From Formicarius rufipectus (lineage: Eukaryota; Chordata; Aves; Passeriformes; Formicariidae): a DNA stretch of 64,000 nucleotides. Below the pieces are notes generated by a model, which saw only the letters and a list, made by a program, of their open reading frames with translations, had not been told where the DNA came from and searched no databases. The position numbers and the translations under genes are program-made. The stretch is from contig VXAU01006138.1 in the NCBI GenBank assembly GCA_013399695.1, forward strand, positions 664,995 through 728,994, read 5' to 3'. The first letter of the stretch is position 1. Each line of letters begins with the position of its first letter. Shown in pieces: positions 1 to 10,706 of the stretch.

Positions 1-242
1 TGAGGCTACAGATGTGGTTACAATAAATCTGGACTGTTCCTTTTCCATCCCATTCACATTCTTTTATTACTCACATCATGACGGTCACAGAGCATCTTTA
101 AGTAATGTGCTGAGCATCTTGAGCAGCATCTGTCACATGTGCTGCTTTCTAAATTTCTCACTTCCTCCTCCAGGGGCAAAAAGCAGGACAAAGATATTTT
201 AAAGTATTTCTGAAAGTTGCCTTTCTTTCTCCCCTTCACCCC

Positions 243-284
243 CTCTTTTTTTTTTTTTTCTTTTTTTTTTTCTTTTTTCTTTTT
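243..284. repeat. Pyrimidine-rich low-complexity tract
   Basis: Almost pure T with scattered C. It lies about 280 bases upstream of the proposed terminal exon acceptor and would be intronic in that gene model. Confidence 0.8.
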
Positions 285-523
285 AAGAAATTTGGGTCTT
301 AGCCATAAGTTAATGGCTTCGGACTATTTAGAAATCCATTTTCAATTATTGCAATGAAGCAGATAAGAACTTTCTCACAACAGGATAGCTTTTCCCCATC
401 TGGTTTTTTTATGATCCCCAAGAAATTAACTTCCTTAAAATAAGTGAGTAGAGGTTCCAGAGCCCAGAGATGCACTATGATCTCTTTACCTTCACCAAAG
501 CCTGTTTGAATTATAAACAAAAC

Positions 524-860
524 ACATCTTGCCAGCTATTCCTCTTTCGGAATCCCACCTCAGGCATACCGAGAAGCTATTGAGGAGAATCAGAGTTATT
601 TTGTCCAGCAAGCTTCTGATGCAGATGGTAGTCTGGAAAATAACCTAGTGGACTCTGGACAGCACACACTAGAACATTTTGCCGAGTTGACTTGCTTGGA
701 CTTTACTGTATAAGTTGAACTTTATGGGTACAGTTGTTTGTTACAGACGGAATTTTTCCCTTCCCTTTATATTTTGTTCCCTAGATCAGGCATATTGACA
801 GAGGTACTTAAGGAGATTTGAGCAATTAGATTGTATTTAATAAAATTCTCTTAGTTTATA
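524..860 (+). CDS. Probable 3'-terminal exon of an unidentified plus-strand gene
   Basis: A splice-acceptor-like site (pyrimidine-rich, ending in CAG at 561-563) is followed by an open frame of 49 codons from 564 to a TAA at 711-713. The predicted peptide starts AYREAIEENQSYFVQQ and ends HFAELTCLDFTV. An AATAAA polyadenylation signal lies at 839-844, 126 bases after the stop, which is what a last exon should look like. The frame is also open for some 40 bases upstream of 564, so the acceptor may be earlier. The rest of the gene would lie outside the window to the left. I do not recognise the protein. The composition is acidic and soluble-looking, with no membrane segment. A chance open frame or non-coding transcript is possible. 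Confidence 0.45.
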
Positions 861-3040
861 ATATAAAAGTTTTATCAGCCAGCTTGCCTTTACTGATGTT
901 CACCTTACTGGAAAGATGTAGGTAGATAGGAAGCCCAAGACCTTCTGTTGACTTCCTAGATAAACAAGCAGAGTTTTAACTCCAAGAACCACCATAAGGA
1001 CCTGAGGACTTTCTCTTCAAACCTAATCAATCACTCCAGCTCTCAAGACTGACTTTTTACAAGGCACCAAACACAGGGATAAACTTCAACACACACAAGT
1101 CCCAGGACTTCCCTCAGTACAAACACGTACAGTTGTCATGCAGCAGCGCGGATTTTAATTAATTGTTTGATATCCGAGCATGGCCTTCTTCTGCTGCGCT
1201 CTCAGTCTTTGCCACAATTCTGCAGGGGCTACGTGGAGTCACTTTAAACAAATGACACTAAAAAATAAAGTTGCACGCAGCGTTGGGAGGCTTCACACCA
1301 TTTCTCAGGGGTTTGTACCCTTGTACTTCAGTGATGTTGAAGAGAAGGATAAAAGCCTCAGAGCTGTAGAGAAGGAGCAGCCCTGTTGCCATCTCCAGTG
1401 CCTTGTAAGAGAGCAGGAAACCGAGCTGGCACTGCTGGCTGCAGGCCTGCAGGACACAAGAAGGAGCCAGTTATCCAGGGGGGCACATGAGCACGTGCCT
1501 CTCACCAGGCATGTGAATGCCCCAAAGAGAAAAGCTCCCATGCCAAAGTTAGCAACATCGTTGTAGCCAGGCTGTGCCGAGAGTTAAACATGCACTTAAG
1601 AGCTTTGCTGGACGGCAGCCATTTACAGATGTACAGTCAGTGCAGAGACTTCCTTTCATGGGTCCTCTGAATTCCCTTCTTGAAGATACATACTTGGTTA
1701 TTTTGATTAATGTATTTAGAAAACCAAATACTCTGATTGCATCTCAGACACAATGCTGATGGGTGCTTGCCTGCATGTAATGATAACTACTGACAGCAGC
1801 TTGATGAATAAGACAAGAGAAAGTTGCGGGGGGGGGNGGCATTAAGGGCACTAAGTCATTCTTTCTGGGATGGGCATTAGACATATGTTCACTGCTCCAG
1901 TCCCAGTGCAAGCAAAGCTGTCCTGTGCCACTGCCAAAAACCGCAACAGGTGCCAGAAGATCACAGCACTGGTTAAATCCACTCCTAGGGCACCAGCTCA
2001 GGGACTGATCTAAATCCCAGAAGCCAATGAACATCTTCCTCCAGATGTCAATTATTTTCAAATAGTTCCCCTCTTATTTCCAGCGTGATGCTGTAAAGGG
2101 ATCAGGTGGATAAATAAATTCAACTGCCAAGAGGCAAAATCCTCTGATTTCACCGCTGCAGGTCTGGACAGATGCCAAGGGCACGCACAGCCTCTCAAAC
2201 ACATTTGTAAGGTAATTAATATTTTATATTCACAACAATAGGAGAGCTTCATTCACAAGGAACTATTAAGACAGTTTCTGGTTCCATTCTTCCCAGCACA
2301 TTACAATGACAACTCCATGCCAGCAGCAGCCACATGGCCTAAAGGTGCCAAGCTGGCAAGGATACTCTCTCAGCATTTGGCATCCAAGCCCTTGGCAAAG
2401 CCCTCAGCAGTTGTGCTTGGCTGCTTTTGGACCCGTCATGTGGCCAGGCTGCTGATAGCAGAGGAGGGTGCTGCGTCCTCTGGGCACCATTTCACTTGAA
2501 CACCTGTCTGATTCAGAGGAATGTGTGCACATGGAGAGCGAGATCGCTGCACAAATCCTCCCGGAGACCCGGAGCACATGCTCCATTTGTTACTGAAAGG
2601 GGTCGTTTCCTCAGACCCACAGTGCTTTTTTCTTTTCCCCTCTCCCCCTCCTCTTCCCCTTCACATATCTCTGCTCAGCCCTCAGAGGGTCTTACATCCT
2701 GCCATGCATTCCACACGTGTTGGAGGTTTGCTCTGTGAACCAGGAACACGAAACATAGCCTTTTTGTATATAATGAAATCTCATATTTTACTGTGCTCAT
2801 ACAAAGCCATTGCTTTGTGACTAAGACTTTTTTATTTGTGACATTTTAATGATCTACAAATGTTTGGCATAGATGAAAGGAAATTATTATTTCCAGGTCA
2901 CCTTGCAGTAATACTTTTTGATAGGCACCATAATTCCAATTAAATTGAGCAATAAGGGAGGGGGAAACCCTTCAAACATTTCAAGTGCCACCGAAGCAGA
3001 AATATTTTTAAAAGAAAACATAAAATCAAGAGACATCATT

Positions 3041-3125
3041 CCACAGAATCACAGAATACGCCGAGTTGGAAAGGACCGTTGAGTCCACCCCTTAGCCCTG
3101 CACAGGGCCAGCCCCAAGACTCACA
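3041..3125 (-). mobile_element. CR1 LINE 3'-end fragment
   Basis: The stretch begins with the CACAGAATCACAGAAT pattern and continues with GTTGGAAAGGACC. This is the reverse complement of the conserved 3' end of avian CR1 elements, so the element is on the minus strand. Only the last 80 or so bases are recognisable and they are diverged. Confidence 0.8.
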
Positions 3126-6100
3126 CCACAAGCCACAAAATATCAAAGGAGTTTAGATAAGAAAATTCTAAGCCCTTTTTCCACTGGGGACTACTCAAAA
3201 AAAATGCAGATATTATGACATGAAGACCATAAGAATATAGCTCTGAGCCCCACAAACACCACATTTTGCAGTGAATGCAGCAGGGGCTTGTGTCACAGGA
3301 TTAGGGCTGACTCAGGCCCAAACTTAATGAACTAATCTCAAGCCTGGTCCCTGAGAGATACTTGTCAAACCCACCCCTGCCACCCCAAACGTGTCAGAGG
3401 CAGCTCTCCAGGAGCTGCAGCAGAGGTGCACTGGACGTTGAGGTGTCGCACAGCACCTCCCCTAATCCTCGCCTGTCCCAAAGCACTGCCCAGCTCACGT
3501 TCCCACGAGTTGCACTGGTTCATCAGGACATTCTGACACTTTGGAGCACGATTATCTCAGGATCAGACACTCGAAAGCCTGTGAAATAACTGCAAGTCTT
3601 TGGTTGCCAAGCTCACAGTCCTGACCCAACCACTATCACTGGCTCTGGAGGGAAGGCTCATTGCACCCATTTCACGCCAACTGGAACGCACAAATACAAG
3701 GCAGGACTCTTGTGTTGCACCCCAGCCATTTGCCTGTCACTTTGTACTGGGGTTTTTGTTTTGTATTAAGCTTGTGGCCCACAGACAAGAGCCAAGGCTC
3801 CCTGTGCCAGGCAGAGAAGGAGCACAGAACACAAACCCTGCTTGCTGCACGTACGAGCTTTTTTAAAAATAAAGTTAGAAAAAGAGCCAGCAAAGACATG
3901 ACTACTGTTCTGAGATCCTCACACTACAGCAAGCTCAAACATGGCAGCACTATCAGAAGGTCACTGGGGCTGCCCACAGTAATTTTCAAGTTACTTGAAC
4001 AGAAGATAGGATAAAGCATTTCCAAAATTACTCTAGCATCAAGTAAGAAACTGATTTTGTTTGGGGGGAGTTGGGTTGTCCTGATATTTTGTTTTCGCTT
4101 TTTTGGTTGGGTTTTTGTTTTCCTTCTGGAACAGTTCTTCACTATTTAATTAGAAAAAAAACTTATCTTACTCCCTCCTCCGAAACACCTTTAACTTCAG
4201 AATATTAGGGCGACACACAGGATGGACACTTGGGACCATGACATATGTAAGATCGAGCATCCTGGAGGCTTTCCTGGACACAAGCCAAACCTTTCTGGAA
4301 AGGAAAAAGCTTTTTAATAAGGCATTCTCAGTAAAAAAAAAAAAAATTAAAAAATCAGTATTTAACCCTGGGGAGGTAAGGAAATACTCCAACTCAAAAT
4401 TATTATTCAGTTGCATATAAAAAAATGTTATTTTAGATCATTTTTAGGAGTTTCTGTCATACATTATTTTCTTTTTCTCTGTGACCTGGGCAATGGATTT
4501 CATCGTGATTAAAGCACCTGGCTCTTGGAGCAAGGGAGACGAAAAGTAAGTACCAAATAAACATATAAAACTCTCTAGCAACATTCCTGGAATAGTTCTT
4601 CCGTAAAGTGCATGGCATGTTCAGAACACATGATTTCCTAGTACAAAGATTTTATTGGCTCCACTGCTCAGTGTGGTCATCTCAGACTCATGCCAAATAA
4701 ACCTACTACGCCGTATTGTCATTTATTTTTCACCTCTGGGTACACATCTACCCTTCCTAAACAGCACGTTCCCAACTGCAGCAACAATTCACAAGCTGAA
4801 TGTGCGGTATATTTTGTTCCCTCGAAAATGATAACCTAGAAGGGGGCACTGAGTGTTACTCTTGGCAACTAAAGTGGAAAGCACTAAGTGCAGGACTTTG
4901 GAAGATCCAACAAAAGAACAAGAGGCAAAGGAGGAGGATTTGCCTCCTCCAGTTTCCTTGCACCTCGTTCCGGCAGCATCCCTGTGCCAGTCCCAGGAAC
5001 AGACTCATCCTCATGCTGGACGGGGCCCTGGAATGAAAGCCCCACGTGGCATGGCTTGCACACAGGTTATGTGGGAAGAACAAGGAAAGGACAACATTTA
5101 TACTGAAGTCGGAAAAGCCGACTTTCACTGACATTGTTTCACTGACATATACAGAAACCTACATGAAGAGGCCTCGCCAGATGTTTCCTTATCATAACAC
5201 ACTTCCTCTTATTAACGTGACTGAATAAATACAACTTACCCAAATCAAATCCTGCCCATTTCGCCATATTGAACTTAATGAATTTTCTCAGCTTTATGCA
5301 CTTGTTCAGCAATGGGAAGTCAAGAGGTTCTTCATGAGAACGTGCCCGACGGGGACATTTATTTTTGTTAAACCAGTTACTGTGCCATGACACAAGGGTA
5401 GAACACTGTTTTAAAGGGCTGCTGACTCCAGACAATTTATATGCTAATTTCAGAAATGATTCCTCCTACATTAAATAAGGAACTGAGGAATGTTCCAAAG
5501 GTCTAGACAGACCATGCCTTTTACAGATTGGGTAAATCAACACTAATACTGCCCACAGCGAATTACACCGTGTGAACTTTCTTCACTGCACACACTTTAC
5601 TAATTTTAGTTCCACGTGGTTCCTCAGCTGACTGGCCAAAATATGAACTACAGCAGCTCCCTAAAGCCTCCCAGTGCCCATCTTGACCTTGGACTTGCCT
5701 TTAATATTAAACCTGAGAAAAAAACCACAAATGGTCACACTTTTTTTTATTCAGGGTACATTTATAAATGGTTTATAAAGGGTTAACAAATGATTAATAG
5801 ATTATGAATATTTTAAAAAAGTATGGATAACTACAAACAATGAGGATAACCTAATACTAATTGATTAGCTATTTAGGACATACCTTTGAGCCCAAACTCC
5901 ATCAGGGTAAAGGCCAAGTGTGGCAAATAATGCAAATATCTTCAAACTCATTTGAGCACTGACAAGTTCTCCAGCATCTATTAGCAGTGTTCTGAGGAAA
6001 TTACAGTTCTAAAGTACAAGTCCAATCTGTCTCCAAATTTAGACTTTGTATGAACAAACTGTTATAAAACCTTAGACTAACAGCAAAATTTCCAGGTATT

Positions 6101-6169
6101 ATTTTACTTTTGATAGAAATGATCTGCATCTTTCAATGGGTTGTGGGCCTTGGACTTGAACCAAACAGA

Positions 6170-6310
6170 AATCACAGAATATTCTGAGTTAGAAGGCACC
6201 CACAAGGGTCTTCAAGTCCAGCTTTTCAATGAGTGGCCCATGCCGGGACTGAGCCCTCAGTCCTGGCATTATCAGCACCTGCTCTAACTAACTGAGTTAT
6301 CTCAGGGTTC
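6170..6310 (-). mobile_element. CR1 LINE 3'-end fragment, diverged
   Basis: ATCACAGAATATTCTGAGTT followed by a GGCACCCACAAGGGTCTTCAAGTCCAG-like run matches the reversed CR1 tail with many substitutions. It ends around GCTCTAACTAACTGAGTTAT, typical of the older CR1 subfamilies. It is shorter than a full element and non-coding. Confidence 0.75.
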
Positions 6311-8532
6311 AGTGTCATTCAGAATCTCTCAGCATTACTAAGGCAAGTTCTTCAGACTGTAAGGAGGTGGTAGCTGACATCCAGCACAGCGCCCAGCAGG
6401 AGCTGCAAACCAGAGGTCCCTCCCTCTTGCAGGCACATGCAATTCCCAAGCCAGCCTGTTCCTGATGCCTGCAGGAAGCCCATGGGGGCAGTTGTCCATT
6501 TCTAACTTCCTTATTCCCAGGCGAAGCAGCAAAAGAAGGATGTTAAATTCCTTTCAGCCACTGAGTTTCCACATTTGCAGCGATATTGCCCATAAAGCTC
6601 TAGATTGATGGCATTTCCACGGTGGTGACAGCAGAATGGGCAGTTAGGAGACAGGATATTTACTTGCAATAGCAGCAACCCACAAACAACTTTAGAAAGG
6701 CTGGCAAACAAAGACGTAACTTCATAATTTGTGTGATGGAAAAGAAACAGGCATGTTTGTATGTATCCGTGCTACAGTTTGTATTCTCCTTAAGGCCACA
6801 ACAACGTGCCTTCTATCAGCTACATTGTGAGGTACTAAAAAAATTACAAAACAAATAAAACAAATACACTGAAATTCATTTACCCAAGACATTTATCTTC
6901 CAGTTCCAAAAATTGGACAGATTTTTGAAGTCTTTCAAGCACCGTCCCCGTCATCCAAAAAGCCTAAATACCCACACTGCACAATAAATATGGAGGAGTT
7001 AACTCCTTCCTAAAAGGATAACAAATACTAACTGTTCCACTTCTCACACTTACATTACAAAGAACTAGACACAACAAATAAAAGCTACCATTTTTTGCTC
7101 GCCAAATTCATAGACCCATTGAATTCCTTTCAGCAGAAAAACAGTTCAGAACTATTACATGGCTTTATTCACACCACTACCAGGCTACATATGTTGGGAA
7201 CAAGCTTGATCTGTCAGGTATATGGGAACTAGTTCAGGAGCCGGCAGATGTAGCAGTCACATTAAAGCTCCTCACTGTCACAGGGCAAACACCTGCAGAT
7301 GCCACGCAAGGACGTAGTTTTTATGTGTACATGCATGTTTGCACACACAAATGTAAACATATACACACACATACGGGTTTCTGAAGAAAAATCTTCTGTC
7401 TCGAAGCCAGCGGCCTCTCCCCTTACAGGAACCACGCTGAGATCTGTTTCAGGTACCTGCATCACCATCACGCACAAGGACAGCTCTCTCTGCCTGCGCT
7501 CTGCTGGGATGCCACGGCGAGTGGCAAATACTCTGCTGCCACCCAACGACCTTCCCCGGGATCGCCCCTTTCCTCCGGCTCCAAAACCGGTAACAAAAAA
7601 TCATCAAATTAAAGGCAGCGCTTAGAACCGAGCCCTTTGCATACCTGTGGTTCCTTGGTCTCTGTGGAACACGGGACATCCCTGCCGCTCCTCACCTGTA
7701 TGCAAATGGCCCCAGTTCTTTGCATCATTCCGCCACCACCAGCAAACCTTTATCTGAATTCCTGGTCACAAAGCCATCATTGTGCTCTGGCTGTTAATTT
7801 TTACTGGTTTACAGTGTACTTCCCTTTACACAAGAGATAACGCCAGGGAAGCCCAGCAAGCCTCTCTCACAGCTGTTCTGCTTTACAGGTGATCAAGGCA
7901 TTGATTTCGCAGTGTTCTGTCAATGCCAAGAATGCTGATTCCCCTCACTGATTTCACTCAGTTCCTTAGCGCCTTTCTTTGGTCTCTTGAAAAATTACAA
8001 CTTAATTTAGAGGTAGTAGTAAGGACTAAAACAACTTTGCAGTGGTATATAAACACCAGCGGTACCCATCAGGTTTAAGAGAAAAGGAAACGCTGTCACC
8101 TGGATCCTGAGGTTTACCCCACCTATAATTTAGTTTTTGAATATCTGAACATTTCAGCTTTCCTTACAATAAAAATATACATTTGTAGAGGGTCAATTCA
8201 AAGAAACTCAAGAAACTAGTTAAGTAATTTTTGTCACTGTGTATTCGCACACAAGAACAAGCTGCTCCCTTCTGAAGAATCTGTCCAGAATTCCAGTTTC
8301 CAACATGTGCATCTGCTCAACTTAGTACAATTTAACATTTGTCAGACCGGTGTATACAATCAAATACTTAAAAAACGTGGTTTACATTTTCACCTATCAG
8401 CTTGAGCTGCTATAAAAGACCCTGAGTGCTCAATTCATGAATGCTCAGTTGAATGCTTATTGTCACAGAGGAACCACAACTACAGGTTTAAAGGAAGCCC
8501 AGCTGTGCTTGATTTCTTTTCACGTATTACAT

Positions 8533-8552
8533 CATTATTATTATTATTATTT
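8533..8552. repeat. ATT trinucleotide microsatellite
   Basis: Six tandem TTA/ATT units in an otherwise AT-rich stretch. Confidence 0.85.
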
Positions 8553-9149
8553 TGGCACACAAGATATAGAACATGTATGTCACCAGAACATATAGGTTGT
8601 AGAATAATTCACCCCAAAGAAAGGAAGAATTAACTTTTTTCCCAATCTATGAGAAAAATCAATCATTGTATTAAAATTTAGAAGTTTCTCCTAAAATATT
8701 TTGTCCACTGCTGCTCTCTGGAGTCCTCAAATATCAGATGGTTTTGAGGTTCATTAGCAGTGCATGGTATTTAACTACGTTTCATTCAGACGGAGCAACA
8801 AAACTGGATTGGGCACTTGATAAGAAGCGTCACTTTCACATTTTCATGCTGCCAGCACAGCGCAGAAGTTGTTAGCAATAAAAACATATTGGCACAAACA
8901 AATGTGTATTACTGATAATTTACTGCCTCAAAACATACCTTCTTATGTTTTACCATTAAAAAACAAAACCCCTTTGTGCCCCAAGCCCTTGATTTAGGCC
9001 CCAGCTCTTAACTATGCTGAGAATGTTCCATTAAGTGCATCCAGAAGTGCTGATCACACAGCCCAGCCTGCAGGTCAGTCTGAAACGGGGGCTTGAACTG
9101 CCTGCTAGCTGCAAACACAGCTAGAGACTTAAAACATCCACCCTCGCAT

Positions 9150-9295
9150 GCCCAAAAAGGAAACAAAAAACCCAAACAAAAAACAAAACAAACAAAACCA
9201 AAAAACCCTCATACCACAAAACAAAAAAAACCACCACCAAACCACAAAACAAAAGAGCGAAAGAGACAATTAATACGGAAAAAAAATAAAATAAA
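9150..9295. repeat. A/C-rich low-complexity tract
   Basis: Roughly 145 bases of A runs broken by C and CC (AAACAAAAC-type units). The 72-codon open frame across it is lysine/proline/threonine-rich and is a by-product of composition. Confidence 0.8.
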
Positions 9296-9486
9296 GACTA
9301 TCTCTTCTTGAGCGGTTTTAATCTTTTCAATTGTCCTGGCCCAAGCCTTCATATGCACCGACAGCAGTTCTACGCACAGTGTACCAATGATCTTAATTCA
9401 TCTCCTTAATTAATGTTACTTAATAAATTAATCAATCCTGAATTAAGACACGGAGAGCGGCAGCGCGGACACACAGTCGGGGGGGG

Positions 9487-9901
9487 NNNNNNNNNNNNNN
9501 NNNNNNNNNNNNNNNNNNNNNNNNNNNNNNNNNNNNNNNNNNNNNNNNNNNNNNNNNNNNNNNNNNNNNNNNNNNNNNNNNNNNNNNNNNNNNNNNNNNN
9601 NNNNNNNNNNNNNNNNNNNNNNNNNNNNNNNNNNNNNNNNNNNNNNNNNNNNNNNNNNNNNNNNNNNNNNNNNNNNNNNNNNNNNNNNNNNNNNNNNNNN
9701 NNNNNNNNNNNNNNNNNNNNNNNNNNNNNNNNNNNNNNNNNNNNNNNNNNNNNNNNNNNNNNNNNNNNNNNNNNNNNNNNNNNNNNNNNNNNNNNNNNNN
9801 NNNNNNNNNNNNNNNNNNNNNNNNNNNNNNNNNNNNNNNNNNNNNNNNNNNNNNNNNNNNNNNNNNNNNNNNNNNNNNNNNNNNNNNNNNNNNNNNNNNN
9901 N
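9487..9901. other. Assembly gap (415 unknown bases) with GC-rich edges
   Basis: Positions 9487-9901 are all N. The left edge ends in a run of G after CpG-rich sequence, and the right edge carries repeated GACACGGAG/GGGGGACA-type units (about 9912-9990). GACACGGAG is present on both sides of the gap (about 9447 and 9912). The missing sequence is therefore probably a GC-rich tandem repeat or CpG island that was hard to sequence. Open frames drawn through the N run have no meaning. Confidence 0.9.
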
Positions 9902-9999
9902 CGGGCGGATTTGACACGGAGACCGGCACGGAGGACAGAGAGAGCGGTACGGGGGACAGGAGCAGGGGACACGGAGAACGGGGGACGTGGCGGCGCGGG
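9902..9999 (+). repeat. Degenerate G-rich tandem repeat at the gap edge
   Basis: Variants of a roughly 10-base unit, GGACACGGAG / GGGGGACAGG, recur several times up to about 9990 (for example GACACGGAG at 9912 and again near 9967). The region is guanine-rich on the plus strand with several CpGs. It could be a minisatellite continuing into the gap. Confidence 0.55.
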
Positions 10000-10706
10000 T
10001 TGTAAAGTTCCTATCAACTCACAGCTTTCAAATCTCTTAAGACCTCTGTTACTGCCCTAGAAAAAAACACCTCCCTGCAACAGTTTACTTTAAAATGCAG
10101 GGCCCAACATGGGAACAGAGGGGGCCCAAAGGGAAGTACCTACTGCCACTTAAGGCAATGCAACTTCCTTTTGATTTCTTTCAATTTGTAGCACACTGAC
10201 ACCCCTATAATATTTGTCTTCTAATACCAGCTAATCCCTGCTATGTACTTCTAAATGGTAGCAGTGGACATTTATCTCTTAGATTTTACTTCAACAGTTT
10301 TGGTAATTTCCTCTGGATTGTTACAGTCATTTTGAAACAAGGAATACACTATATGTGACACTAAGGGATGGAGTACAAACTCAATCTTAGCATTTAATTT
10401 CCCAATTCCAAATTATTTCTATCCAAAATTTACATAATAAATGGCTGAGAATGTTTCTAAAGACTACAGATAAAGTCAAAACCATTCGCTGTGTGGGAAA
10501 CTCCAAACACCTGTAGAGGTGTTTAATGGGACAAATATCTAGTGAAACATAACACTTACATAAAAAAAAAAAGACAAAAAAAAAAAGACAAACACCTCTT
10601 TTTGTTTAGTTTTCAATAAAAACCTAAGACAGAACATTGGAACGACTTGACCTAACTTCATACCATTAAGCAACAGTAAAAGCAGTGGTAACATTAGGTA
10701 CTGTTC

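Larger units (their letters stand above)
861..9486. other. Non-coding region between the left-edge gene and the assembly gap
   Basis: I see no coding exon here that I can support, RNA gene or intact mobile element. It is AT-rich and holds two CR1 fragments (near 3.05 and 6.2 kb), a short ATT microsatellite (8533-8552), an A/C-rich tract (9150-9295) and a single ambiguous base after a G run at 1837. Many open frames of 60-130 codons occur on both strands but lack compositional or splice support, apart from one minus-strand segment at 1258-1446 that is discussed as a finding. Confidence 0.6.

Noticed and set aside
1180..1566. 128-codon plus-strand open frame
   Set aside because: No acceptable splice context, mixed composition and no recognisable domain. 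It overlaps a more exon-like segment on the other strand.
9406..10060. Open frames of 165-215 codons spanning the gap
   Set aside because: They are open only because the N run contains no stop codons.
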